Part shown: positions 20,851 to 32,900 of the stretch, piece after piece
Layout: the number at the start of each line of letters is the position of its first letter
Numbering within the stretch: the first letter of the stretch is position 1
Assembly: GCF_963924675.1 (NCBI RefSeq)
Contig: NC_089225.1
Span: 114,175,094-114,239,093 of the forward strand
Reading direction: 5' to 3'
DNA: 64,000 nt
Source: Phocoena phocoena
Lineage: Eukaryota; Chordata; Mammalia; Artiodactyla; Phocoenidae
The notes under the pieces: generated by a model
What the model was told of the DNA's origin: nothing
What the model saw: only the letters and a program-made list of their open reading frames with translations
Database searches by the model: none
Translations under genes and position numbers: made by a program

Positions 20851-23800
20851 GCCCTGGACTGTCCCGCAGGCACGAACGCCCCATCTCCCGGCTCCTCTGA
20901 AAGCAGCGGCAAGAGGCTGGGGGAGCAGGGACTGTGCTCACCTCTGAGGAAAATAGACCCCTGGGGGGTCCAGCGGCCCCTCCTCTGTAAAACCAGTTGA
21001 CAACCTCTGAGCCACTGAGCCCTCGGGTAGAGAATGGCAGTGCAAATACTTTGCAAACAGTGAGCTGTTGGGAACAGCAAGGTGTGGGTCACCGCGTAAC
21101 ACGCCCAATCTTCCGTGATTCGCACAGGACACGGGGCTCTGTGGATGGGGCCTCCTGTGCCCCTGGACAGGCAGGTCCGTGGTCACTGCTGGCACGTCCA
21201 TCCACATCCCCGGAAATGGTCACCACATCCTCCCACCGGAACTCCCACGCTGGATGCCAAGTCTGAGCTGAAATGTTTTTGGATTCCCTGACACTCAAGG
21301 GAACTCCATGCAGCCTTAAAGCCCCCTGAGAGCTTCGTGGTTTAGTGTGTTTTTCCCAGGATGCCTTTGAAGCTGTGAGCCCACCTGTGGGTGCCCACCA
21401 GGCATGAAGCCTCAGAGGCGGAAGAGGAAGGAGGATGCCGGGAAGGCGGCGGGGCTGCAGGACACCACAGGCAAGGGAGGGGAGAAGACCCGGCCAGGTC
21501 CTAGGGCTGCAGACCCCGCAGTGTGCTCTCCCCGCCCCAACCCGGGCCCCAGCCTGAGGGCCGCTGTAAATGTGCAACCTTCCCCCCCAGGCCCTGGCAT
21601 ATGCGCCGTAAGACCGGTTCCTGGGGACCAGTTCTGGGAGGACAGGCAGGGCAGGGGGCAGGGCTGGAGGGGTGTCAGCCCCAGGGTCATGCAAGCCAAC
21701 CCCTGCCCCTGTCACTCCACCAGCCATGGCCAGGCCCTGGCCCTCCCCTTGCAGTGGGCACCTGTGAAGGTGGCGTGACCCCTGAAAGTTCGCCATACCT
21801 GCCTAGCCTCAGCTTCAGCTGTCTCTAGCAGGGCTGAAAAGGGCCCCTCTGCTGGAGGGCGGCCAGCCTGGGAGGCCGGCTCTGGGCTGGGCAAGGGCGT
21901 GGCCTCTGCCCCGGAGGCTCAGCTTTTCCTGGTGACTCGGCCTCTGTCCCCACCGAGCTCAGGCACCACGGGCTTCCCTCCACACCCACCCCACCTGCGG
22001 TGGGGAGACTCATGGCCCCTCCACAGAAGCATCGAAGGTCAAGAGCATTGAACGAACTGCAGGCGGTCCTCTGTGCCCTGGAGCCGTCTGCCTGCTCTCT
22101 TGCTGACACGCTGTGCACGAAGGTCCATCACTGAGTTTTCAGTGATGCCGGGCCTGCCCTGCTTTGTGATTCTGGCCACAGCTGTGACAGGCAGATATGA
22201 TGGTCTTGTTGACCCACTGTCACTTTCCACCATGCTCAGAACAGAAGGACGTGGCCAATCAGAGCTGCGTGATGGGAAGACGTCATTTCTTTCCCACCTG
22301 GTTCATTTCCAGTCGTGCGTGTCCAGGTGAGAAGCCCACCTGGGCTGCCCCCTGCTCCGGGCCCCCCACCCAGTCCTCCTCACTGTGGCCGTGAACCCAG
22401 CTCTGATGGGGCCACTCCTGGCCAGAGCCCTCAGGGAGCCCCTACCACCGGGGCTGGGGCCCGTGCAAGCCACCTGGCCCCCGACGGGAATTACCTGCTC
22501 CAAGCCCGCCCTCCAGCCTAGCCCGGGCCCCCAGCCCACTGGGCCCTCGCTGGCCTGACACACCCTTCCTCCTCCAGCCCAGTGACCGGCTCCTTCCCAA
22601 GCCAGTCTCTCTTCCGAGAAGCCTCCCCAGTCCCTCTCCCACGCCTCCCAGGGGCCCTAGGGACACTTGCTCCCCCCAGATAATTCCTCCCATTCCTGAG
22701 TCCCACCCCCACCTCCCAGGAGGCTCTGGTCCACCTAAGACCCTGGGGCCCATAGCCGTCCCGGCCCAGCTGGAGTCAGGAACACGTGTCGGCCCTGAGC
22801 ACAGGCCGCTCATCCGTCTGTCCAGGGAAGGGGAGCCTGCAGGCAGGGGGCAGGGCGGGCACAGAGCTCTGAGCAGGCCTGGCTGTCCTGGGCCTGAAGG
22901 GCCACTGACAGGAGGCATCGGGGTTCCGGTGACAGGCGGTCGGGGTGATGGCACCTGTCAGCATTTGTGCCCTTCACTGAGAGCTGGGGAAGTGCCCTCG
23001 GGTCTGGGAGGAGCTGCGGGAAGCTGCCCGCTTAGACCTGCAACCCAGGGCGGGGGCTCCCAGGGACACGAGTCCCACGGTCTCACCCAACAAGACTGGC
23101 CCTGGGGGAGACCAGTCTCCTCTGGTCTCGCCCAGCGAGGGGGCCTGGGGGACCCCTCGCTCCCAGGCCACGGTAGAGGGTCTGCAAACACAGAGCATGG
23201 TCTACACACTCAGCACCCAGGAACACGGGGTCTGACTTGTGCCCCTCTCGGGGCTCACGGGCTGTGCAGCCTTGGCCAAGGCGCCAGGCCTCCTGGCCCT
23301 GTTCCCACATCTGCAAAATGGGAACCGTGTTGCTAACGGGGAGCCCTCAGCACAGAGCTGCCCAGGAAGTCAGTGCACCCGCGCATTAGTGTTAGCTGTT
23401 TCCTCTCTCTCCCTCCTTCTCTCCCTCCATCCTATCCCCTGGATGGCTTCTGCTCTGCTGACGCCAGGTCCCGGGCCCTTGCCCTGCTTCCACTGCTGCC
23501 CCACAGGGGTCCCACCATCACCCTGACCAGGCCAGGGCCGGGTTCTGGGACAGGCGGTGAGCACCAGCCTGAGAGTCTGGCCTGCGGGGAGTCTGGACGT
23601 TGTCCCAGCCTCAGCCGGGACCCCCGGGTCTGGAGGCACAGGGAGAGTTTCCCGCTCCTCTTAGACACCCCTGCGTGTCTGCCGTCCTCGTTCCCTCCAC
23701 CCGGAGCCCGGAGCCCCGTGGAAGGACCTCAGAGCCAGCCTGGAACCTCCAGCTGGACGCCTGGTGAGCAGAGGCCAGTGTCCTCCCCGACCTGCTTCTC

Positions 23801-24225
23801 AGTGACAGGCCGACCCTGGGACTGTCCACTTCCTGCCGTCTCTGTGCCCTGCCTGGGAGAGGATTCAGATAAATGTGTGTGTGGTGGGTGTCGTGTGCTC
23901 TCTTGCCCTGTCTCCCATCTAGGAAGAGAACGTGTCCTCACTTCCCTCCTTCTGCTAGTCCTTTTTCATGGAAGAGCTTTTTGAAAGATTTGGTTTTGTC
24001 CTTAGAACATATCTCACTGAGACTCTAGACTCAGAATACTGCTGTTTTAAAGCTACGTGAAGATTTCTTGCCACCAATTTGCCACAGTGGGGTTCACGTT
24101 GTTCCTGCTTGTGTCCTAGCTGTAGGGATGCCTTTCTTATCCTTCATGATCTCTTTTATAAAAGCGTTTGTGAGGCTCTGGAATGGGGATCACCCACACC
24201 AGGAGAGCCCTCGCCATCCTTCCTT
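20851..24225. other. GC-rich single-copy DNA
   Basis: No gene is recognised in 3.4 kb apart from one MIR fragment (listed). A CT-rich tract at 23399-23433 is a small simple repeat. Overlapping frames such as 21089-21796 minus and 22442-22954 minus are low-complexity and unassigned. Confidence 0.5.
23262..23330 (+). mobile_element. MIR SINE fragment
   Basis: GCTGTGCAGCCTTGGCCAAG, CCTCCTGGCCCTG and CATCTGCAAAATGGGAACCG match the MIR core order (TGTGACCTTGGGCAAG, CCTCAGTTTCCTCATCTGTAAAATGGG). Confidence 0.6.
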
Positions 24226-24229
24226 CTGG

Positions 24230-25690
24230 TCGTGCCCCTTCCCCCTTCCCTCCGCCCCCCGACTAGCAGCTGTTTTGATCAGGTTGCGGTTTGCCCTTGC
24301 GTTGGTCCTTGTAGAAAAAATATAGGAAGCACACATATGTCTACCTACAAACCTTCTCTCTAGCCTTACCTGGACACTACCCAGCACCTAAATTTGCTCA
24401 CCTAACGTCGTCAGGATGTCACTGTGATGGGTCCCTTCCTTCCTGCTGTCCCGTGGCGACGCGCAGTCTCCCTTGATGGGGACTTGGGAGTTTCCAGTCT
24501 TTGCTGTCACCGTGGATGACCACAGTGAATGCCTTCCCTGTATGTCATGCGTTTCCCAGCTTGTCCTGGGGCTGGATTCTTAAGAGTGGGAAAAGTGGGT
24601 CTAAGGTCAAATGTATACATAACTTGACTAGATATTCCTAATTCCCTTCTGAGGAACTGCACCGTTTTGCTTCCCACCTGTAATCAGTACAAATACCAAC
24701 ATAATAAGTTGTTAAACCTTTCGATTTTGGCCAACCTGACAAGTGAGAAATGGAACCTCAGTGTTGTTTCAGTTCACTTTTCTTTTACGAGACCATGCTT
24801 GGATACTTTTTCATATATTTAAGAGACATTTGCATGTTTTTTTCTTTTACAAACTGTTTGTTGATATCTTTGCCCATTTTCCTATAGATTTTTGCTGAAC
24901 TTTTTCTTTGTTAACAGGAACTTTTTGTGTATCAGTGATTTTAGCCCTGCATCTGTGCTATTAGTTGCAAACACTCTGTGTGTCTTTTGACGTTGCTTAT
25001 GGTGTATTTTGCCATACAAATGTTTTAATTTTACATAGGCAAATTTGTTCATCTTTGGTTTACTGCTTTCGGACTCTGAGTCTTGGTTATAAACGCTCTT
25101 CTCTACTCTGGGTTGCAAAGGAAGTCAACCCCACTTTTTTTTTTTTTTTTTTTGCGGTACACGGGCCTCTCACCGCTGTGGCCTCTCCCGTTGCGGAGCA
25201 CAGGCTCCAGACGTGCAGGCTCAGCGGCCATGGCTCACGGGCCCAGCCGCTCTGCAGCATGTGGGATCTTCCCGGCCCAGGGCACGAACCCGTGTCCCCT
25301 GTATCGGCAGGCGGGCTCCCATCCACTGAGCCCCCAGGGAAGCCCGATCCCACTTTTTTCCCAGCATTTATGTGGTTTCACCTCTGATCCACTCAGCGTC
25401 TGTTACAAAGAGTGGATGCAGTTTTACCTTTGTCCACGTGGCTATCCAGGTGTCCCAAAGCCGTCGATTAAAAGCTCACCTTCTCCCCCATTGACCAAGA
25501 AGCCCCCTTGACGGCGATCCACATGCTCCTAGGCCCAGTTCTGGATTCTCTCCTCTGTTCCGCTGGTCTGTTTGTCTATAGCTGAACTGGTGCCACACTG
25601 TTTGAATCAAAGAAGCTTTATAATACGTACTAGATCTGGTAGACTACCCCACCCCCACCCCTAGGGGCTTCCTGGCTCTTCTTGCTTGTT
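24230..25690 (-). mobile_element. L1M/HAL1-like LINE 3' half, antisense, with a SINE inside
   Basis: Antisense L1 landmarks run in order: CTTTGCTGTCACCGTGGATG, AAAAGTGGGTCTAAGGTCAA, TTGGCCAACCTGACAAGTGA, TGATATCTTTGCCCATTTTCC, TGCAAACACTCTGTGTGTC and TTTGCCATACAAATGTTTTA. After the SINE they resume with GTGGCTATCCAGGTGTCCCA and CTCTGTTCCGCTGGTCTGTT. Continuity across the SINE shows one element. It is decayed and non-coding. Confidence 0.82.
25141..25348 (-). mobile_element. CHR-type tRNA-derived SINE, antisense
   Basis: A T run at the left is the reversed poly-A tail. It is followed by CACGGGCCTCTCACCGCTGT, CTCCCGTTGCGGAGCACAGG, CGGGCCCAGCCGCTCTGC and a right end at CCCCAGGGAAGC, the reverse of the SINE head. 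The 11-bp CCCACTTTTTT at 25130-25140 recurs at 25349-25359 and is the likely target-site duplication. Confidence 0.92.
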
Positions 25691-25839
25691 TATTCTTCCC
25701 TGTGAAAGAAAAGCATTGAAAGCGCCTGGTCCAGCTGGACAAACCCTAAGCGCCTTCACGTCTCCAGGGCTGCCCAGCAAGCTCTCATTCTTTCAGAACC
25801 AGCACAAATATTCCATCCCCTCCAGGCACGCAGACCTTT
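25691..25839. other. Short unassigned stretch
   Basis: It may be further L2 sequence too diverged to recognise. No gene is seen. Confidence 0.35.
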
Positions 25840-26194
25840 TGTTCTGTCCCTGGAACAAGCCAGGCTCATTCCTGCCTTTGGCCTCTGCACGTGTTGGCTC
25901 TTCTGCCTGGAGTCCTGCCTCCCCAGGACCTTCCTTTGGATGGCCCCTCCGCTTTTAAACCTCAGCTCAAACACTTCCCCAGAGAGTCATCCCTGGCTGC
26001 CAGGCTTTCTCCTTCCATTACTCTTTCTGTTATTCACGGTGCTTTTCTGCATCTAAAATTATTTTACATGTTTGTTTTATGTTATGTACATGAGAAGGTA
26101 AGATCTATGAGAGAAGTGAGTTAATTTGCCTTATTCTATGGTGAATCCTCAGCATCAAGAACAGTGTGGGTGAAAGGAGCTCCCTAAACAATGC
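25840..26194 (+). mobile_element. L2 LINE 3' end, joined to GGAT array
   Basis: GCCTCTGCACGTGTTGGCTC, TGCCTGGAGTCCTGCC, AACCTCAGCTCAAACACTTC, GAGTCATCCCTGGCTGCCAG and AGATCTATGAGAGAAG, then AATCCTCAGCATCAAGAACAG follow the L2 3' order. The element stops exactly where the GGAT array begins. L2 ends in a short tandem tail, so it is the likely source of the array. Confidence 0.8.
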
Positions 26195-27448
26195 GGATGG
26201 ATGGATGGGTGAGTAGAAGGGCAGATGGATGGAAGGACTGGCCAATGGGTGGTAGGTGACTGGATGGATAGGTGGGTGGACAGATAGATGGATATGTATG
26301 TATGGATAAGTATGGATGTATGTATGGATGTATGTATGGGTGGATGGATGGGTGGATGGGTGGATGGATGGATGGATGCATGGATGCATGGATGAGTGGG
26401 TGGATGGATGGATGGATGGATGGATGAGTGGGTGGATGGATGGATGGATGGGTGGATGGATGGATGGATGGATGGATGGATGGATGGATGGATGAGTGGA
26501 TGGATGGATGGATGGATGGATGGATGGATGGATGGATGGATGAGTGGATGGATGGATGCATGGGTGGATGGATGGATGGAAGGATGGGTGGATGCATGGG
26601 TGGATGCATGGATGGATGGATGCATGCATGCATGCATGCATGGATGGATGAGTGGATGGATGGATGGATGGATGGGTGGATGGATGGGTGGTTGGATGGG
26701 TGGATGTATGGACAGGTGGATGGATGGATGCATGGGTGGATGGATAGATGGGTGGATGGATGGGTGGTCGGATGGATGGATGCATGGATGGATGGAAGGA
26801 TGGGTGGATGCATGGGTGGATGCATGGATGGATGGATGGATGCATGCATGCGTGGATGGATGAGTGGATGGATGGGTGGATGGATGGGTGGTTGGATGGA
26901 TGGATGCATGGGTGGATGGATGGATGGGTGGTTGGATGGATGGATGCATGGATGGATGGATGGATGGAAGGATGGGTGGATGCATGGGTGGATGCATGGA
27001 TGGATGGATGGATGGATGGATGAGTGGATGGATGGATGCATGGGTGGATGGATGGATGGGTGGATGGATGGGTGGTCGGATGGATGGATGCATGGATGGA
27101 TGGATGGACAGAAGGATGGGTGGATGCATGGGTGGATGCATGGATGGATGGATGGATGCATGCATGCATGGATGGATGAGTGGATGGATGGATGGATGGG
27201 TGGGTGGATGGATGGGTGGTTGGATGGATGGATGCATGGGTGGATGGATGGATGGAAGGATGGGTGGATGCATGGGTGGATGGATGGGTGGTTGGATGGA
27301 TGGATGCATGGGTGGATGGATGGACAGGTAGATGGATGGATGCATGGGTGGATGGATGGACAGGTGGATGGATGGATGCATGGGTGGATGGATGGACAGG
27401 TGGATGGATGGATGCATGGGTGGATGAATGGATGGATGGATGAGTGAA
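26195..27448. repeat. 1.25-kb GGAT-family tetranucleotide array with higher-order units
   Basis: The array is built of GGAT with GGTG, GCAT, AGTG, ACAG and GAAG variants. It is not uniform. A marker GGAAGGATGGGTGGATGCAT, or a one-base variant, recurs near 26579, 26794, 26966, 27110 and 27254, the last intervals about 144 bp. A 36-bp unit containing GCATGGGTGG and GGACAGG repeats about three times at 27304-27425. An alternating (ATGC)n stretch at 26611-26642 is self-complementary. Frames up to 498 codons of MDGW or IHPS type on either strand are periodic translations of the repeat, not genes. Confidence 0.97.
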
Positions 27449-27925
27449 TTAGGAGGGTGAGCAGATTGGGAGATGGGGCCAGCTCTGACCCCCCCTGCCC
27501 CCAGATCTTTCTGAACACACGTGAAACATGTTTATCACTTGTCCCCAACCTATTTGTGTGTGAGCTCTGTGGGGACAAGTGCTGGGTCTTATTGTCTCTG
27601 TCCGAAGTGATAGGTAATGAACACAGGAGAAAGGATGACAAGGTCAAATGCCATAGTACAAGGTAGCATCTTGAGTTCAAGATTTTGGGGGACTTTCGTG
27701 GTGCCTAGGAAACTGCAGGGTGCTGTATGGGACCCCAGAGCCAAAGGCCTGACACATTCCAGCTCTGTGGAGCCTGTGGTCCCAGCCTGTCCTATCTGGA
27801 GTCCTGAGACGTTCCCTCACAATGACTGGCAGGGGGAGCATGTCTAAGCCTGGGTTCTGGTGTTTCCTTCCCAGTCCGGACACCAGGCAGCTGCTGACAC
27901 AGAAGAAAAAGGGAAAGTGGGCTGA
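27449..27925. other. Mixed single-copy DNA, possible L2 scrap
   Basis: No gene is recognised. GTGAGCTCTGTGGGGACAAG with GGGTCTTATTGTCTC near 27558-27600 resembles an internal L2 3' segment. I hold this loosely. Confidence 0.35.
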
Positions 27926-27929
27926 AAGG

Positions 27930-28085
27930 CCAAATGGACCTGGGCTTCATAGACTCAGCCACTGTGGGTTTTGAGACGAAACCTCTCTGGGCACTGAGAT
28001 GAGAGTTAAAATGACTGCCTGATGCCTGCTAGAGGTGTTGTGAGAACTGAAGGAGCGAATCCAAAGCTTTGGCTCACCTATGGGG
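27930..28085 (+). mobile_element. MIR SINE
   Basis: GACGAAACCTCTCTGGGCAC, AGTTAAAATGACTGCCTGAT and GGTGTTGTGAGAACTGAAGG follow the MIR block order (AACCTCTCTGAGCC, AAAATGGG..., GTTGTGAGGATT). Confidence 0.62.
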
Positions 28086-28159
28086 CACAAAAGTGGCTCA
28101 GCAGGGGGTGTTGCCTCCCTTCCCTTCCCTTCTCTCTTTCCCTATGCTCTTTTATTTCA

Positions 28160-28590
28160 TATTTTTGTATATTTTTAACAACGTAAGGTATAATTCACAT
28201 ACTATCCATTTCACCCATTTCGAGGATAAAATTCAGGGGATTAAAATATATTCACAGAGCTGTGCAACAATCACCACCATCTAATTTTAGAACACTTTCG
28301 TCACCCAAAGAAATGACATCCTATTAACAATCTCTCTCCATTCGCTCTCTCTCCCCCCTCCAGTCCTGACTTTCTGTCTCTGTAGATTTGCCTATTTTGC
28401 GCATTACATATACATGAAATCATGCAATAACTGGGTTTCTGTGACTGTCTTCTTTCCTTTACTATAATGTTTTCAAGACTCATCCATGCTGGCTCAGTAC
28501 TTCACCCCTTCTTATTGCCAAATAATAGTGCATTTTGTGATACCACATTTTATTTTTTCATTCGTCAGCTGATGGACAATTGAGTTGCAA
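28160..28590 (-). mobile_element. L1M LINE 3' end, antisense
   Basis: GGTATAATTCACATACTATC, GAGCTGTGCAACAATCACCA, ATCTAATTTTAGAACACTTT, GATTTGCCTATTTTGCGCAT, CAAGACTCATCCATGCTGG and GTCAGCTGATGGACAATTGA are antisense L1 3' landmarks in order. Confidence 0.85.
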
Positions 28591-29091
28591 AGAAAAAAAT
28601 ATTTCTCAAAATAGGGTGGAAATCCTGGACTAAATATTATGAAATATTATGTTTCTTGACATAACACTGTCTAAAATGGTCCTAATCCACCCTACTACAA
28701 CAATGGATAAATTTTTAAAATTAAAACTACCGCCATAATAACATTTTCTTTCATTTGATTTTATGACTGTTTTCTATATGTTTGTTTGTTAATAAGTTAC
28801 TCTTCCTTCATATAAACTGTTTTCAATGTCCATTTATTCATTTGGATCTTACGGTATCGATTGTTATTCATCAGTTGTTATATTTGTCTGACATTTACAT
28901 GTTTTTCTTAATATGATTTTTTATTTTTACTATCGATTATATTGTTATTTAACTTCAAGAAATATTTGATTTGTATATAGTTGTATCTCTTGGGGGTTTC
29001 TTTCTCAGTTCTTCCCTTTGCTTTTAAAATGGGAAAATTTTCCCCTCAAAAGATTTAATATTTATGTCTGCATCCTTTAAGATTTTTACCA
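28591..29091 (-). mobile_element. AT-rich LINE-like debris
   Basis: Very AT-rich sequence of T-rich words on the plus strand sits between two antisense L1 segments. It is probably further decayed L1/HAL1 sequence, but few landmarks survive. No gene is seen. Confidence 0.4.
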
Positions 29092-29484
29092 CTTGACTTT
29101 TTTTATCAAAGTATAGTTGATTTCATTTCAGGTGTACAGCAAAGTGATTCCGTTTTATATATGTACGTATGTATATATTCTTTTTCAGTTTCTTTTCCGT
29201 TATAGATTATTACAAGGTATTGAATATAGTTCTCTGTGCTATACGGTAGGTCTTTGTTGGTTATCTATTTTGTATATAGTTGTGTGTATCTGTTCATCCC
29301 AAACTCCTAATTTAGCCCTTCCCCGCTTCCCCCTTTGGTGACCACAAGTCTGTTCTCTATGTCTGTGAGTCTGTTCCTGTTGTGTAAATAAGTCCACCTG
29401 TGTCACATTTTAGATTCCACATATCAGTGACGTTACACCATATTTGTCTTTCTCTGACTTCATTTAGTTTGGGAATCTCTAGGT
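29092..29484 (-). mobile_element. Cetartiodactyl-type L1 3' end, antisense, 5'-truncated
   Basis: Plus-strand landmarks are AGTATAGTTGATTTCATTTC, GGTGTACAGCAAAGTGATTC, AGGTATTGAATATAGTTCTC, TGCTATACGGTAGGTCTTTG, CCAAACTCCTAATTTAGCCC and TGTCTGTGAGTCTGTTCCTG. They match the L1 3' UTR common in cattle and whales, and this copy is much less diverged than neighbouring L1M. Imperfect CACTTGACTTTTT and CACTTCATTTTT flanks may be a target duplication. Confidence 0.82.
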
Positions 29485-29980
29485 CACTTCATTTTTATTG
29501 CATTTAACTCTCTAATCCTTCTGCAATTTACTTTGATATATTATGTTCTGTCATTCTATTTCCTCCTCCAAAAACGTCTAATATGATTATTCATCAAATA
29601 ATCGTTCTCTTTCCCATTCACTTACCACTTTTGGCTTTGTTTTATTTGTAAATACTTGTGTGTAGTGACGTCTGTCCCCTTGGTCTGTCCGTCTGTCCTT
29701 GCACTAGCACCAAACTGCGCTATTTATATATAAAATATATAAATCTTGCTGTGTGCCTGCTTTTTAAATATGTTTATGTTTTGAATAGATACCATAGGCC
29801 AATGGCACAGAATTTAATAGATAAATGTCTTTAGTGATGGGCCAATCACCCTGTTCATTCCCAGTTCTTCACTTTTAAAATACACTTTCTACTGAGTCTC
29901 AAGTAAATAAATCATATAGAACAGTAATACCGTGCCCTTCCTCTTAACCAAGATGACTTTGTTAGTTTGTTTGTGTTCTG
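29485..29980 (-). mobile_element. Old L1/HAL1-like debris, antisense
   Basis: TCCCCTTGGTCTGTCCGTCT and GCACTAGCACCAAACTGCGC correspond to the antisense L1 block that reads CATTGGTCTGTT then CAGTACCACACTG. The flanking AT-rich sequence is too decayed for firm assignment. Confidence 0.5.
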
Positions 29981-32900
29981 TGCTCCATGTACGGCCTCGC
30001 CAAGGGGAGGACACGGTGCCACCTTGGTTCCTTTTCTTGGTTCCCCGTGATTCACTCCTAAGTACAATGTTTGCGTGTTGAGGAAGTTATTGTTTTGGGG
30101 CTAAAACAGTGGACCCGATGGGCTTTTTATATGGACTGGAAATGCCAAATCTCCCTACGCTCTCCAAGCTGTGGATTCATGGCCCATAGAGTGAAGGAGT
30201 TGAGTTAAAGTTCCTTCTGGAACCAGGAGCTGTTCTAGCCACCCCAAGAGCATCCTAGCCCCTAATCTAACTCTCCAAGGGTCCTTCCATCCTGTCACCC
30301 TAGGTGTCCATGACAACCTGTCTTCAAAGTATTGTTTTCCAAAGAAAATAAACTGGCTCCTGCTGGTGCAAACACGTCTGCAGGCTCTCCTGGGGCTCAG
30401 CCTGTGGTCACTCCCGAGGGAGGACAGAAACCTGCAGCTGCTGGCGGGAGGCTGTGCGCACGCAGAGGCTGCGGGCCTGCAATTAGCAGTGACCGCGGGG
30501 ACCCACGGTGTGGAAGCTTGTTTGGGAACCACAGCTGCTCTAGCAGCTCAGGTGGCGTATGAGCCTGGCTGGCGCCCCGTCCCCACCCATCAGGCTGTAG
30601 CCCCCACGGGTGGGCAGGGAAGGTGGCCACACAGCACGTCCAGGGCCCTGACCTTATGGCTGAATCCTTAGAACGCAGAACGCCGCTGATGCCTTTGGAC
30701 ACCTGTTACGTGAACGACAGCCCCGCGTACCCGGAGAGCGGGGGTCAGCCTCCCGCGGGCCTTGCCCTCCTCTCCCACCCCATCCTCGGCCAGTGCGAAG
30801 AGCCAGGCCGAGTCTCACTTGTCTGCCCGTCAGGCTGAGGAGCAAGTATGGAGGCAGCAGCGGCCACCCTGCCTTGGGGGTGACCAGGGTGGGGCCAGGG
30901 TGCACAGGTCATTGGCCGCCTAGAGAGGACAGAGTGAGCAGGAGAGATGGAGAGACAGAGACAGAGAGAGGGGAAGGGCGGAGGGAAGAGGGAGAGGCAG
31001 TGGCGTTTGATTCTTCCAGGCAGAAGAGCCCAGACCACGCCCCAGGGCCTCGTGCAGGACCTGCTGGGGTCTCCCGGAGCCCCCGGGCACAAGAGCCACC
31101 CTTCCTCTTGGGAGCAGACGGGACAAGGATGCAGGGAGGGGACTGGGGTCCTGGGTGCTGCAGGGCCGCTCCTGGGCAGGAGTGGACATCCCCATCCTGT
31201 CTGTGGAGGCGGCAGAACACGAGGCCCCCAGCGGAGGTTCAGGAAGAGGCCCGGGGCCCCAGGGCTGGGAGGCCTTTCCCGTCACTCCTCGCGGTGAGCA
31301 GGGATCCTTAGGCCCACCCGAGGGGCCACGTGACGTGTCCACTTCACAACGTGGGACACGGCAGGTCTCTAAGACAGAGGGCAGAGGGCGGCCAGCAGCC
31401 AGGAGGCTGGGCAAGGCCAGCACTGCCCCCGGAGCAGGCCGTGACCTGGGAGCCCCTCTGCTATGAGAGGCTGACCCTGGGCCTCCCAGCTCCGCGGGGT
31501 CAGAGCCGGGCACTGCCTGGGCTTCAGACGTGCTCTGACCGCAGGGCCCTCGGGGAGGTGCCGTGCCCGTCAGCCGCGGGCTCCGGCACTGACCACGAGG
31601 ACAGAGCTGGCCTCAGCTGACCTTCACAAAGCCCCACGCCCTTGTGAGCTAAGGACGGTTCCATCTCACTCCTAGCGCAGTCCCTCCCCCCGAGGGACCC
31701 CAGACTGAGCCAGCTGGGTTTACTGCACCCTGCTGTGCCCACGGCCAGGGGCGAGCGAGGACCCTGCCCCTCTCCTGTGGGGAGACCCCACGAGTATGTC
31801 TCCAAACAACATAGACTGGAGATGGTGGGGCTCTGGGGGCAGCACGAAGGGACAGCAGCACAGAAGGTGGGGGAGGAAACCCTGGAGAGCTGCTTAGAAG
31901 AGGCGGCGTGGAAACCGGGCTTGGTGGACGGGCTAGATTTCAACAGCTGGTTGTGAGGAGAGGAAAGAGCATTTCTGGTTCCCCGAGACCGTCCCTCTGG
32001 AGCCCCTCCCCAGGCGCAAGCCCCCTGCCCCCATCCCCTGCCCACCCCCCCGCCCACATCTTCCTGCTGAAGTTGATGGGGCGCAGCTCTGCGCCTGCTG
32101 CACTCTTGGGCTTAGCTTGTCTGCTTTCATTATGTGCAGGAGCTTCTAGAAGCTTCAAACCATCCCATGTGGTTTCACTTACTTGTTGGCACCAAAGGCA
32201 GCTGTGTGTTTACAGATTCCAGAGGAAACCCAGCCCAGAGCACATCAGAGAGACCCCACCTGGGAGCACTGCCACTGTCTTGGAGAAGCTACAAATGTGG
32301 CTGGGGGGCCTCTGGAAGCCCAGACAGGCAGGGGAGGGCTCGGAGCCACTGCAGGGCCCCCGGTGGGTCAGGCTCCAGCCCCGGGGCTCCACTACCCATC
32401 TGCACAGGGGCAGCTTCGGGGGCCCCCGTTCTGCCTCTGCTATGGGCAGATGGGACCTGCTGGGACGGTTCCTCCCAGGGGCACCAGGACTGGCTCCGGG
32501 CCTGTCGCTCCAGACCCTCTGTCTGTCCTCCCGCAAGAATGGAGATGCTGATTTTGGGCACACTGCCCGAGACGTGCCTCTTTGGGCGTTTTAGAAGCTG
32601 ACGGTCCCCCAAGGGGGAGACTGGGCTCAGTGCCCGCGGGGCGGGGCCGATCCCCCTATAAATGCTCCTCGTACACCGGGAAGCCCCTCAGGATCGCTGC
32701 TGGTGGTGGCATTTGTGCTGGCAACTTGGGGCTCCAGTCTGCTGCCGCCTGGAAACAGGCCACAGCTGCTGGGCTTCAGGAACGGAGGGGAGAAAAGACA
32801 ACGACCTTCTGCAAGAGCCCTGCCTCCGCCACTCACTGTCCCTGCCCTTCTCCCCGGGGTGGCCCTGTCTGTGCAGCCAGCCAGGGGCCAGGAGCCACAA

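Noticed and set aside
26105..27680. Very long frames (up to 498 codons) on both strands through the GGAT array
   Set aside because: They translate a tetranucleotide repeat in three frames (MDGW, IHPS, HASI types). No codon constraint or non-repeat domain is present.
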